Below, piece by piece: positions 48,701-56,965 of a stretch of DNA of 64,000 bases. A program made the translations under genes and the position numbers. The notes under the pieces were generated by a model. The model had not been told where the DNA came from. It was given only the letters and a program-made list of their open reading frames with translations, and did not search any database. The stretch's first letter is position 1. Every line of letters starts with the position of its first letter. Source of the DNA: R-RK-3 sp963834945 (GTDB taxonomy: Bacteria > Pseudomonadota > Alphaproteobacteria > Rhizobiales > Rhodomicrobiaceae); contig CAWIDT010000009.1 in the NCBI GenBank assembly GCA_963834945.1, positions 248,001-312,000 of the forward strand. The letters run 5' to 3'.

Positions 48701-49244
48701 GAAGCTCGAATCCGAGGTTGCGGACGTGCCCCCGGAGCTGGAGGTTGCGCGGCTCCCCAGACCGGCAGCGGAACCCGCCCCCATTCAGAGTGGATCGCAA
48801 ATTCTGCCCGTTCCGATACCCAAACCGGCGATGAACAAGCTCAGGAAGCGCAAAAGCGGCGGCGGGCTTTTCTCGTCGCTGAAGAAGGGCCTTGGCCACG
48901 CCTCGGCGATTTCGTCAAAAGCCGCCTCCTTCGGCGGCTCGCTGAAGGGCGCCCTGACGCCCCTTGCCGCCAAGAACCCCAAGCGCAAGCCCGGCGCGCC
49001 GGGAGCCAAGCCGGCCCAGGGCTTGCCGCCCGTGCCGCAGCGCGAACCGCAATCGCTGCACGCCCGCCTGCCACAGGTCGACCCGCTGGCGGGTGAGGGA
49101 CCATACGAGCAACCGGCGCCGCCGCAATATGGTCACCCGCACGCGCCGCAAACCGGCCCTGGCGTTGCCCCGGACCCGGAAGGCGACTATCGCCAGGATG
49201 AGATTGTGCGTGAGCGCCGGCGCCGGGTTTCAAAGCCGGTATGA
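45715..49244 (+). CDS. 7TM-sensor GGDEF/EAL protein with degenerate catalytic motifs, frameshifted
   Basis: About 1170 residues. Signal-like start (VLLCLLAVFAAAGPARA), a periplasmic 7TMR-DISM-type domain, seven helices (for example LFNGILLGIAGVLAIYLTAI), a PAS domain (FQMRVVALEASGASVWEWNV), then GGDEF and EAL. GGDEF reads IGSEQF, so cyclase activity is unlikely. In EAL the motif is GFCAQVRWQHP where active enzymes have GFEALVRW, so the metal-binding Glu is lost, although INVSS, EVTES and LDEFGAGYSSL persist. It may be a c-di-GMP receptor or scaffold. The C-terminal 170 residues are a Lys/Pro-rich tail (KKRKLE, GGGLFSSLKKGLGHA). Frameshifts occur near 45800, 46060, 46715, 46855 and 47900. Confidence 0.88.
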
Positions 49245-49297
49245 GATGGGCCGGTACGCGACCCAGCCAGCCTCACCTTCGGCGTTCCATGACGCGG

Positions 49298-49885
49298 TCA
49301 GGCGTGCCCGGCTTCCGCGACAAGAAATGACGGATGCACGCCAAGCTTGGCCATCGCCCGCTCATATTTGGTTTCGACCTCGGAGTCGAACACGATGTCG
49401 GCGTCCGCCGGGCAGGTGAGCCAGCCATTGGACTGGATTTCGCTGTCGAGTTGTCCCGGAGCCCATCCGGCATAGCCCAGCGCCAGCAATGACCGCACCG
49501 GCCCTGATCCGGCCGCGATGGCGCGCAAGATATCGACCGTCGCCGTCAGCGACACGCTGTCGTCGATCGGCAAGGTGCTGTCTGCGGCGAAATAGTCGGT
49601 GGTGTGCAGCACGAAGCCGCGCCCTGTCTCCACGGGCCCGCCGGTATGGACGGCCATTTTTTCAATCGGAATGCGAATGCTCGCCGGATGGCCCACCGGG
49701 GAGATGTCCAGCTGTTCGAGGAGCTTGGGGAATGTGATATGCGACGCGCGCTGATTGACGATGATGCCCATCGCCCCATCCGAGGAATGTGCGCACATGT
49801 AAATGACTGCCCGCTGGAAGCGCGGATCGGTCATTGACGGCATGGCAAGCAGCAAATGGCCATCCAAATAGCCATTGCCCTGCAT
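49298..49885 (-). CDS. yqgE: YqgE/AlgH family protein
   Basis: 195 residues, intact. The DUF179 signature is complete: GHLLLAMPSMTDPRFQRAVIYMC, GAMGIIVNQ, GGPVETGRGFVLHT and RSLLALGYAGWAPGQLDSEI. The family's role is unclear; it has been tied to regulation of alginate and other envelope traits. Start ATG 49885 has no strong ribosome site. Divergent from the DsbD-like gene with a perfect palindrome between, a gene pairing common in this order. Confidence 0.93.
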   Translation of the reverse strand: MQGNGYLDGHLLLAMPSMTDPRFQRAVIYMCAHSSDGAMGIIVNQRASHITFPKLLEQLDISPVGHPASIRIPIEKMAVHTGGPVETGRGFVLHTTDYFAADSTLPIDDSVSLTATVDILRAIAAGSGPVRSLLALGYAGWAPGQLDSEIQSNGWLTCPADADIVFDSEVETKYERAMAKLGVHPSFLVAEAGHA

Positions 49886-49923
49886 CGAATCGAGGTTTTG
49901 CTCACGTTCTTGGCATAAATTTT

Positions 49924-49939
49924 AGGATACCTGTATCCT
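49924..49939. promoter_or_regulatory. Perfect palindrome between yqgE and the DsbD-like gene
   Basis: AGGATA-CCTG-TATCCT, a perfect 6-base inverted repeat with a 4-base spacer, in the only AT-rich part of the divergent intergenic region and 39 bases upstream of the yqgE start. Candidate operator for one or both genes; no protein is assigned. Confidence 0.35.
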
Positions 49940-50125
49940 GCTGCTTCTGTGAAGGGGCTTCGCGCTTTGAGCGTGCATAATTGTTTACCGGGCGCTAATC
50001 TCGATCGGGCGCGTTGCGGTGCGCTTTGCTTGGCCGGGGACACGCACGGGCTAAGTCAGCGCACAGGATACGCATCGTAAATCAACGCTCCGGGGGGTGT
50101 CACGGTTTCCCGCGTTTTTTCATTC

Positions 50126-50959
50126 TTGTGCGCCTGCCTCATGGCTGCGACAGGCCTCGAAGAGGCGCGCGCGCAAGCCGACGCCGGCGCATCACCGTGG
50201 CAGGATGCGCCGCATTCGCGCATCCGCCTGCTATCCACAACCGGTCTATATTACCAGGGAAAGCCGGTTTTGGCGGCGGCGATCGAGATTGCGCTGGAAC
50301 CGGGGTGGAAAACCTATTGGCGTTCACCCGGGGAAGGTCTGCCTCCCATCCTGGACTGGACTAAATCCGGCAATCTCGGGTCGGCGAATTTGCTGTGGCC
50401 GGCTCCTTCGCGCTTTGAGGAGGCTGAGGGCGCTTATGCCGCCGGCTATAGAGGGCGGGTCCTGCTGCCGGTTCTCATAAATGCTACCGATGCCGCCCTG
50501 CCGATAAGCCTCAAGCTGGCCATCAGCTACAATGTTTGCAACGATATCTGCGTTCCGGACGAGGCGACGCTGCAACTCGAAATTCCGGCAGGCCCTCACG
50601 AAGCGCATCGCGATCTCATCGGGGCGGCGCTCGATACGGTGCCCAAGGCGCAGGAACAGGGCATCTATTGTCCGCATAGCTTCGTCGCCGCCGTCCGGCG
50701 TCTGGTGAACGGCAGACACGCTCTGGTGATCAAGACCGCCTTTGACGAGAAGGCGACCGGCCTCGACCTCTTCGTCGAAGGCCCGGAAGGGCACGCTTTG
50801 CCGGTCCCTTCGGCGCAGCCGGCTTCGACCAGAGGCCGGTCGCATTATGTGATGTTTTTCGATACGCAAGCCGCCGTCGACGATCTCCTGAACAAGACGC
50901 TGACATTCACATCGGTGTCGGACCAGGGCAGTTGCGAAAGCTTTTGGCGCGTGAAATGA
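50126..50959 (+). CDS. DsbD N-terminal-domain-like periplasmic protein
   Basis: About 277 residues matching the thiol:disulfide interchange protein DsbD alpha-type domain but without its membrane or thioredoxin parts. Conserved traits: IEIALEPGWKTYWRSPGEGLPP, WPAPSRFE, GYRGRVLLPV and ISYNVCNDICVPDEATL, with a Cys pair in that last motif. Likely takes part in periplasmic thiol transfer, next to a peroxiredoxin. A signal peptide is present (FLCACLMAATGLEEARA); the start is uncertain, since GTG 50097 (with a GGGGGG tract before it) would fit only with a frameshift, and TTG 50126 lacks a ribosome site. Confidence 0.8.
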   Translation: MCACLMAATGLEEARAQADAGASPWQDAPHSRIRLLSTTGLYYQGKPVLAAAIEIALEPGWKTYWRSPGEGLPPILDWTKSGNLGSANLLWPAPSRFEEAEGAYAAGYRGRVLLPVLINATDAALPISLKLAISYNVCNDICVPDEATLQLEIPAGPHEAHRDLIGAALDTVPKAQEQGIYCPHSFVAAVRRLVNGRHALVIKTAFDEKATGLDLFVEGPEGHALPVPSAQPASTRGRSHYVMFFDTQAAVDDLLNKTLTFTSVSDQGSCESFWRVK

Positions 50960-51001
50960 TGCGCGCCGGTCCAATACCCCAATCGAGCAAGGATGTTTCA
51001 A

Positions 51002-51487
51002 ATGGCGATAAGCGTCGGAAGCCGGCTGCCGGAGACCAAATTCACCATGATGACGTCCTCAGGTCCTGCGCCCAAGACCACCAGCGAAATCTTCGGCGGT
51101 AAAACGATCGCGCTCTTCGCGGTGCCGGGCGCCTTTACCCCCACGTGCCATCGCAATCATCTGCCCGGTTTCATTGAGAATGCCGACGCCTTGCTGGCTA
51201 AGGGCGTGGATCAGATCGTCTGCACCGCGGTCAACGACATCTTCGTGCTGTCGGCCTGGGCGAATGCCACCGGTGCGCAAGATAAGATCGTGTTCATTTC
51301 CGACGGCAATGGCGATTTCGCCAAGGCGATCGGTCTCGACATGGATGGGTCGCCGATGAATATGGGCATCCGCTCGCGCCGCTATGCGATGCTGGTCGAG
51401 GATGGCGTGGTCAAGGTGCTCAACATCGAGGACGCGCCGGGGAAGGCGGAGAAAAGCGGCGCCGCGGCCTTGCTGGGCGCGATTTAG
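51002..51487 (+). CDS. Peroxiredoxin, Prx5 type
   Basis: 161 residues from ATG 51002 (AAGGA 9 bases upstream; an ATG at 50993 is too close to it). Thiol peroxidase with the peroxidatic Cys in GAFTPTCHRNHLPGF; INDIFVLSAW-like and FISDGNGDFAKAIGLDMD segments are typical of Prx5/AhpE-like enzymes of proteobacteria. Reduces peroxides using glutathione or glutaredoxin in this class, consistent with gshA lying about 350 bases away. Intact. Confidence 0.95.
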   Translation: MAISVGSRLPETKFTMMTSSGPAPKTTSEIFGGKTIALFAVPGAFTPTCHRNHLPGFIENADALLAKGVDQIVCTAVNDIFVLSAWANATGAQDKIVFISDGNGDFAKAIGLDMDGSPMNMGIRSRRYAMLVEDGVVKVLNIEDAPGKAEKSGAAALLGAI

Positions 51488-51838
51488 AGCATTTTCCAGC
51501 AAAGCATGTCACGGTGAAGGCCGGTATGGACGCCGGTTTGCGTTGAGAAAATGCGACGAAACAAAGAGTTAAAGCCGCGCTCCAATTCAATCGGAGCGGA
51601 AAAGGCTTTAGAGCACGATCGGGAAAAGCCTGTCCCCCGGGAAGGCGCCTAGCCGCTAACATACTTCGATATGGGCTCGGAGGGCGGCCACTTATCGCCC
51701 CCTCTCCCGTGGGAGAGGTGAAAGCCAGGCACCTATGTTAGCGCGTATGCGCGCTGGCTGGGATGGATACCGGTTTCCCGAAAATCGTGCGAAGCGATCC
51801 TGATCCGGGACCGTTTCCGCCGCGCGGGGCGGTTGCCC
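51488..51838. repeat. Dispersed repeat cluster between peroxiredoxin and gshA
   Basis: Contains copy A of a roughly 140-base repeat shared with 54806-54892 (both contain GAGAAAATGCGA, then GCTCC...CAATCGGAGCGGAAAAGGCT); a CGATCGGGAAAA element at about 51619 whose partner half CCGGTTTCCCGAAAATCGTG lies at 51769-51788; and a REP-type hairpin CCTCTCCC/GGGAGAGG (51701-51718). No gene. The transcription-stopping ability of these hairpins is unproven, but they separate two convergent genes. Confidence 0.75.
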
Positions 51839-53221
51839 TCAATAGGCCTCTTCGGTAAAAATCCGGTCGATGTTGCCGTGCCATTCCTGCTCATAGCGCC
51901 GGAGCAGGGTCTCGGCGGGTGTGAAACCGCTTTCGGCGACGGCTTCGATATCGTCGAGAAACGCGCTTTCATCCGGATTGTCGATGCTGGGACGCCGGCG
52001 CGCCTTTAATCCCTGCTTGGCGATCCGCACCATCTTGCGGGCGATCGGATGCAGCGTTCCGCCTCGGAACGGCGCCTTCAGCGCAAGCCGGGGAACCGCG
52101 TCGCGCACCGCCTCGCGCTCCTCGGCGGTCCAGTCGCGGACCAGCTCCCACGCCGCATCCAGGCTCGGCGCATCATAGAGAAGCCCGGTCCAAAGGGCGG
52201 GCAACGCGCAAAGCCGATGCCAGGGGCCGGCGTCGGCGCCCCGCATCTCAAGGAAGCGCTTCAGCCGCACGTCAGGGAACAATGTGGTCAAATGATCGGA
52301 CCAATCCGAGATCAGCGGGCGTTCGCCCGGCAATTGCGGCAGCCTGCCGGCCATGAAGTCGCGGAAGGAGGCACCCGCCACGTCGAAATAGCGGCCGTGC
52401 CGGTAGATGAAATACATCGGCACGTCGAGCGCATAATCGACATAGCGCTCGAAACCCATGCCGTCCTCGAAGGCAAAGGGCAGGAGGCCCGTCCGCGCCT
52501 TGTCGGTGTCGCGCCAGATCTCGCCGCGATAGCTGAGATAGCCGTTTGGCTTGCCTTCGGTGAACGGCGAATTGGCGAACAGGGCCGTGGCGACCGGCTG
52601 CAGCGCCAGGCTGACGCGCAGCTTCTTGACCATGTCCGCCTCGTCGGAAAAGTCGAGATTGACCTGCACCGTGCAGGAGCGGAGCATCATGTCGAGGCCG
52701 TGCTGGCCAACCTTGGGCATGTAGCCGGCCATGATGTCATAGCGGCCCTTGGGCATGCGCGGCGTTTGGTCCCGCGTCCATTTCGGCGAGAAGCCGAGGC
52801 CCAGCATGCCGATGCCGAGCGCGCCGCCCGCTTCGCGCACCTGCGCCAGATGCGCGCTGACCTCCTGGCAGGTGTCGTGGAGCGTCAGCAGCGGCGCGCC
52901 CGATAGTTCGAACTGGCCTCCCGGTTCCAGCGAGATGGAGCCGCCCAGATCGCAATGCGGATCCTTGAGGGCGATGATGTTCGCGCCTTCATACACCGGC
53001 TCCCAGCGGAAGCGCTTGGCCATCTCGCCCAGCAACGCGCCGATGCCCGACGGCCCGTCATACGGCACCGGCGACAGGTCGGCGGTGTGAAACCCGAATT
53101 TCTCGTGCTCGGTGCCGATCCTCCAGTCGGCGGGCGGCTTGTTTCCGGCTTCCAGATAGGCCACCAATTCGTCCTTCGTCTCGATCGGCGGCACGGCCGC
53201 TTCCTCGTCGCGTGCGAGCAT
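51839..53221 (-). CDS. gshA: Glutamate-cysteine ligase (plant/alphaproteobacterial type)
   Basis: First step of glutathione synthesis. 460 residues from ATG 53221, preceded by GAAGGG at 6 bases. Family features: IGTEHEKFGFHTADLSPVPYDG, GGSISLEPGGQFELSGAPL, LDMMLRSCTVQVNLDFSDE and FPDVRLKRFLEMRGADAG. This class is regulated by redox in plants. Intact throughout, in contrast with aspS and thrC, so local sequence quality here is good. Ends RIFTEEAY, typical of the order. Confidence 0.96.
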   Translation of the reverse strand: MLARDEEAAVPPIETKDELVAYLEAGNKPPADWRIGTEHEKFGFHTADLSPVPYDGPSGIGALLGEMAKRFRWEPVYEGANIIALKDPHCDLGGSISLEPGGQFELSGAPLLTLHDTCQEVSAHLAQVREAGGALGIGMLGLGFSPKWTRDQTPRMPKGRYDIMAGYMPKVGQHGLDMMLRSCTVQVNLDFSDEADMVKKLRVSLALQPVATALFANSPFTEGKPNGYLSYRGEIWRDTDKARTGLLPFAFEDGMGFERYVDYALDVPMYFIYRHGRYFDVAGASFRDFMAGRLPQLPGERPLISDWSDHLTTLFPDVRLKRFLEMRGADAGPWHRLCALPALWTGLLYDAPSLDAAWELVRDWTAEEREAVRDAVPRLALKAPFRGGTLHPIARKMVRIAKQGLKARRRPSIDNPDESAFLDDIEAVAESGFTPAETLLRRYEQEWHGNIDRIFTEEAY

Positions 53222-53469
53222 GGAAAACCCTTCATTCAATATTCAGCCCGGCTTGCCTAGATCTAGTTGCGCTTCCGGCGCAAGCCAACCCCGTCACCGT
53301 TGCGATGCGGGGGGCGCGGGCGCAATCAAACCAAGGAACGCATGGGCTCATTCCCTGCTTCATATCACGCTTTCGAAGCGGCTTGGCAAACGCGCAATCT
53401 TTTCGCCAAGATCGGGTGCGTTCGTCTCAATCCGAAATGAGGCCAGTGCCCGATGAAAGGAACCATACT

Positions 53470-53862
53470 ATGGGGACAGCACATGCCCTGACAGCCATCC
53501 TCCCATGCAACGACCTCAATGCTTCAGAGGCCTTTTACAACAGGCTGGGCTTCAGCCGTCCCGAGAGCGAGAGGCCCGCGTCGGGCGCGGACGATACCTA
53601 CCGCATATTATCCGACGGCAAGGGTGGCCAACTGCACCTGACGGACGCGGTAGAGGGTTGGCTCATTCCGGGCCGCAATCCCCTCGGGCTTTACCTCTAT
53701 ACCGAGGAGGTCGATAAACTGGCGGCCGAATTCGCGGCTGAACTCGTGCGGGGACAAAAGCCGGAAGATAAGCCGTGGGGGATGTATGAATTTGCGCTGT
53801 CCGACCCTGACGAGACGCTGGTGCGGGTGGGTTGGCCCTCCCGTCTCAGACTGGGACGCTGA
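53470..53862 (+). CDS. VOC (glyoxalase/bleomycin-resistance-like) family protein
   Basis: 130 residues from ATG 53470, with AAGGA 9 bases upstream. A beta-alpha-beta fold pattern typical of bleomycin-resistance-like binding proteins: TAILPCNDLNASEAFYNRLGF at the start, LHLTDAVEGWL, LGLYLYTEEVDKLAAEF and YEFALSDPDETLVRVGWPSR. Enzymatic versus binding role not deducible; a full glyoxalase metal set is not evident. Stand-alone gene, 74 bases before murI. Confidence 0.88.
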   Translation: MGTAHALTAILPCNDLNASEAFYNRLGFSRPESERPASGADDTYRILSDGKGGQLHLTDAVEGWLIPGRNPLGLYLYTEEVDKLAAEFAAELVRGQKPEDKPWGMYEFALSDPDETLVRVGWPSRLRLGR

Positions 53863-53936
53863 CGCGGCGTTTGCCGTGGCCGGCTTTGTGAATTATTGAG
53901 TGCCATGACCTTTTCATCCTGACTTGGCGAACGGCC

Positions 53937-54806
53937 ATGCAGCAGCAGAACAGCGCGCCGCGCCTCCTGGTGTTCGACTCCGGCCTTGGCGGGCTAACGG
54001 TTCTGCGCGCCCTGCGGCAGGCAGTGCCGGAGGCCGTCATCACCTATCTGGCCGATGATGCGCGCTTTCCCTACAGCGCGCTGAGCGACGCTGAACTCGG
54101 TGCCCGCGTCTGCGAGGTCCTGGCCGCGCCCGTTGCAGAGTTTGCGCCCGACGCGATCGTCGTCGCCTGCAACACCGCCTCGACCACGGCACTGCCGGCG
54201 CTTCGGGCGGCCTTCAGGCAGCCGGTGATCGGGACGGTGCCGGCGATCAAGCCAGCCGCGATGCTGAGCCGCAGCGGGCTGGTCTCCGTGCTGGGCACCT
54301 CGGCCACTGTAAAGCGGGATTATACACGCGCGCTGATCGCCGAATTCGGCCAGGGGCGCAGCTTCACGCTGGTCGGCTCGGCGCGCCTCGCGGGGCTGAC
54401 GGAAACGCTGATGGCGGGCGGCGCTGTGGCGGATGCGGCGGTCGCGGCGGAGATCGCGCCGTGTTTCGTCGAGGGGGAAAGCGGGCGAACCGACGTGGTG
54501 GTGCTCGCCTGCACGCATTACCCGCTGCTGATGGACTGGCTGGAACGGCTCGCGCCCTGGCCCGCCACCTGGCTCGACCCGGCTCCCGCGATCGCGCGGC
54601 GCACCGCCAATGTGCTGGCCGATCTCGGCTTTGCCGTGGGCGTGGCTTTCGCGCGCGGCACCGGCCTGGCGGTCTTCACCTCCGGCAAGGCGCCGGCGCC
54701 CGAGCTCGCGGCGCTGCTGAGCCGCCATGGCTTGGCCGTGAGTGCACGATCGGGAAAAGTGGACACCGGTTTTCCCGAAAAATCGTGTAAAAGCAAAGAA
54801 AGCTAG
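53937..54806 (+). CDS. murI: Glutamate racemase with repeat-encoded C-terminus
   Basis: Supplies D-glutamate for peptidoglycan. Core motifs: VFDSGLGGLTVLRAL, the first catalytic Cys in VVACNTASTTALPALR, PVIGTVPAIKPA, and the second Cys in VVLACTHYPLLM. 289 residues. The natural end should lie near HGLAVSA; the last roughly 20 residues (ARSGKVDTGFPEKSCKSK) are encoded by a dispersed palindromic element (54744-54787) that begins inside the gene. The tail is unlikely to affect the active site. ATG 53937 lies in a region with no strong ribosome site. Confidence 0.93.
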   Translation: MQQQNSAPRLLVFDSGLGGLTVLRALRQAVPEAVITYLADDARFPYSALSDAELGARVCEVLAAPVAEFAPDAIVVACNTASTTALPALRAAFRQPVIGTVPAIKPAAMLSRSGLVSVLGTSATVKRDYTRALIAEFGQGRSFTLVGSARLAGLTETLMAGGAVADAAVAAEIAPCFVEGESGRTDVVVLACTHYPLLMDWLERLAPWPATWLDPAPAIARRTANVLADLGFAVGVAFARGTGLAVFTSGKAPAPELAALLSRHGLAVSARSGKVDTGFPEKSCKSKES

Positions 54807-54930
54807 AGTGGACGCCGGTTTGCGTCGAGAAAATGCGAGAAAACAAAGAATTAGAGCCGCGCTCCGATTCAATCGGAGCGGAAAAGGCTCTAGATCATGA
54901 TCGTTTTCGTTGAAGCGATCATGATGTAGC
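54744..54930. repeat. Palindromic repeat (CGGGAAAA type) and copy B of the 140-base element
   Basis: CACGAT-CGGGAAAA ... TTTTCCCG-AAAAATCGTG forms an inverted repeat at 54744-54787 that overlaps the 3' end of murI. Directly after it comes copy B of the repeat also seen at 51488-51610, including the 9-base stem GCTCCGATT-C-AATCGGAGC at 54861-54879, then a hairpin ATCATGATCG/CGATCATGAT near 54893-54923. Confidence 0.8.
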
Positions 54931-54970
54931 GGCGAAACGGACGGAATATGCGTGGCCGCCATTGGGCCGC

Positions 54971-55531
54971 TCACCGCAGGCCGGCGGCGCAATCCTCGAT
55001 GAACATAGCGCGCATGTTGCCTGGCGGATACCCTTCGGCACCCGTGGGCATCGCGCCGAAGGATCGCATCCGGGCCGCCGCCTCGCGGATGGCGTCCAGA
55101 CGACCCGCCTGGGCCAGCGCGGCGGCGGCGCAGCAATCGGCTTCGAGTTCGATGCTGCTGTTGTCGAGGGGAGCGCCGAGCAACGCATTTCCGTGTGGCC
55201 GCACTCTCAGCCGCCGCAAATGCCCGAGCGTGTGATGGCAGCATTCATGCGCCATCAGGAAATCGCGATAGGCCCGGTTTCCCAGCGCTTCGTCGGCGCC
55301 GATATAAATGATCCCGCGCCCCTTCGCGTCCAGAAGCGCCAAACCCTGGCTGGCGATGTCGCGGTTCACATAGGTCGAAATGGCACAGAACGGATTATGC
55401 AGCCGCGCCCCGTGCGGTGGTGCGCCGTCAGCGCCGTCAGCGGGTGCGAAACCGAGCGCCTGCAGGGCCGTGATTACAATAATAGCGATCGTGTGCCGAT
55501 TATGCAGGCAACGGAGATTGCAAGACACCAT
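54971..55531 (-). CDS. Putative exported HExxH metalloprotease-like protein
   Basis: 186 residues. N-terminal hydrophobic stretch (TIAIIVITALQALGFAPADG) suggests export. The zinc-binding helix is HECCHHTLGH (HExxH), and the downstream SSIELEADCCAAAALAQAG supplies the Glu/Asp expected as third ligand in gluzincin-like peptidases (ELEAD, as in M48-type ExxxD). The unusual double Cys inside the HExxH motif and the CC after ELEAD could form disulfides or bind metal. No family name can be given. Divergent from a LysR regulator. Confidence 0.65.
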   Translation of the reverse strand: MVSCNLRCLHNRHTIAIIVITALQALGFAPADGADGAPPHGARLHNPFCAISTYVNRDIASQGLALLDAKGRGIIYIGADEALGNRAYRDFLMAHECCHHTLGHLRRLRVRPHGNALLGAPLDNSSIELEADCCAAAALAQAGRLDAIREAAARMRSFGAMPTGAEGYPPGNMRAMFIEDCAAGLR

Positions 55532-55542
55532 AATGAGATTAT
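55530..55542. promoter_or_regulatory. Candidate LysR-type operator
   Basis: ATAAT-GAG-ATTAT, a perfect 5-base inverted repeat at the start codon of the metalloprotease-like gene and 171 bases upstream of a divergent LysR gene. It fits the T-N11-A pattern of LysR sites but is short. Confidence 0.3.
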
Positions 55543-55712
55543 CATGACATGCTTATGGATTGGTGTGGGTGGTGCGCGTCGCCGCAGGGCGAGCGTCTCT
55601 CCGGGAACCGGATGAGGCCTATTCGACCCGATGGCGTCGAACCCAGCATGCCATAAAAACGCGGCAGCTCCTGATGCACAAGCCGCGAAGGAAGTCTGTG
55701 GGAGGATCTGCG

Positions 55713-56633
55713 ATGGACGTCCATGGAATGCGCGTTTTTGCCCGTGTGGCCGCGCTCAGCAACATCTCCGCCGCTGCATCCGAGCTGGAAATGACGCCCG
55801 GAAATGTGAGCAAACGACTTCAGACGCTGGAGAATTCTCTCGGGGTGCGCCTGTTCGACCGGAACACCCGCATGATCCGCATTACCGAGGAAGGCGAGAT
55901 GCTGCTGCGCTCGGTCACGCGGATTTTATCGGAGATCGATGAGGTGCGCGAGACGCTGGCGGAATCGGCCTCGCATCCGCGCGGCACGCTGCGGGTAACG
56001 GCGCCGGCGGCGCTCAGCCGCACGATCCGCCCCGGCATTTGCGAGTTTCAGGAAAAACACGCCAATGTGATCATCGAGCTGAACCTCACCGACCGGATCG
56101 TCGACATTCTGGAGGAAGGCTACGATGTTGCGATCCGCACCGGACCCTTGCCGGACAGCCAACTGATCGCCAAGCGCCTGGCGCCTGACAAATATTTCAT
56201 CCTGGCATCGCCGAAATATCTTGAGCGCTGCGGGCGGCCCTCGTCGCCGAACGATCTGACCAACCACAATTGCTTCGTGGTCGGCGACAATTCGGTGTGG
56301 CGTTTCTCCAACGGCAATTCGGATATGGCCGTGCGAGTCAGCGGCTCATTATCGAGCAACAGCACCGAGATGCTGGTTGAAGCTGCGTTGTATGGGCTCG
56401 GGATCGTGCGCATTTCGGGCATGAAGACCAACGACCTCATACGGGACGGGCAGCTCGTGCGGGTTCTGGACGACTACGATGTCGCCGGCGACACCGCCAT
56501 CTGGGCGCTGTTCCCTTCCTCGCGCCACATCTCGCCCAAGGTCCGGGTATTCCTAGACTTTTTCGCCGCGCAATTCCGGCGGCGACAGAACGACTGCGGC
56601 GTTCTGGGCGTCTTGCCCGCAGCCGCGGAATGA
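55713..56633 (+). CDS. LysR family transcriptional regulator
   Basis: 306 residues from ATG 55713 with GGAGGA 6 bases upstream. Winged helix at the N-terminus: FARVAALSNISAAASELEMTPGNVSKRLQTLENSLGVRLF in sequence segments, the canonical LysR HTH. The effector domain begins near RGTLRVTAPAALSRTIRPGI and includes DRIVDILEEGYDVAIRTGPLPDS, typical of the DsdC/CrgA-like subgroup. The divergent HExxH gene is the likeliest target. Intact. Confidence 0.92.
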   Translation: MDVHGMRVFARVAALSNISAAASELEMTPGNVSKRLQTLENSLGVRLFDRNTRMIRITEEGEMLLRSVTRILSEIDEVRETLAESASHPRGTLRVTAPAALSRTIRPGICEFQEKHANVIIELNLTDRIVDILEEGYDVAIRTGPLPDSQLIAKRLAPDKYFILASPKYLERCGRPSSPNDLTNHNCFVVGDNSVWRFSNGNSDMAVRVSGSLSSNSTEMLVEAALYGLGIVRISGMKTNDLIRDGQLVRVLDDYDVAGDTAIWALFPSSRHISPKVRVFLDFFAAQFRRRQNDCGVLGVLPAAAE

Positions 56634-56796
56634 GACCTGGACGGCACCAATTCCGCCCGGGCAAGGGTGCTTTGACGGCCTTGTGAACACAGACAGTGCA
56701 TTTTAACTATCGGGGTAGCGCTCAGCCCCATACAATCGGGGCTGGTAGGGCGCGTTTTGCGCCGCGATCGCGATGACCAGCAAAGGAGATGCGCCT

Positions 56797-56892
56797 ATGC
56801 AGAAGAAATCATGGCAGAAGCCCGCAGTGAGTTCGACGGAGACCAGCCTCGAAGTGACGGCTTATTTGCCGGCTGAACTCGCCCGCAAATAG
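56797..56892 (+). CDS. pqqA: PqqA-like pyrroloquinoline quinone precursor peptide (orphan)
   Basis: 31 residues: a Trp and Pro near the start (SWQKPAV) and the cross-link core EVTAY, in which Glu and Tyr sit four residues apart as in known PqqA (methylotroph PqqA has EVTSY), then LPAELARK. AAAGGAGA lies about 8 bases before ATG 56797, and a good terminator follows at 56966-56998, so it is a compact transcription unit. No pqqB, C, D or E gene follows; the next gene is on the other strand. PqqA copies away from the pqq cluster are known in methylotrophs. An unrelated short peptide with chance similarity is the main alternative. Confidence 0.75.
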   Translation: MQKKSWQKPAVSSTETSLEVTAYLPAELARK

Positions 56893-56965
56893 CTGACCGG
56901 GTTCGACGCGCCGAGGCCGCGAGAGGCGTCTCGGCGAGCGAAGTCCCGTGAAGCGATGATTTAAG

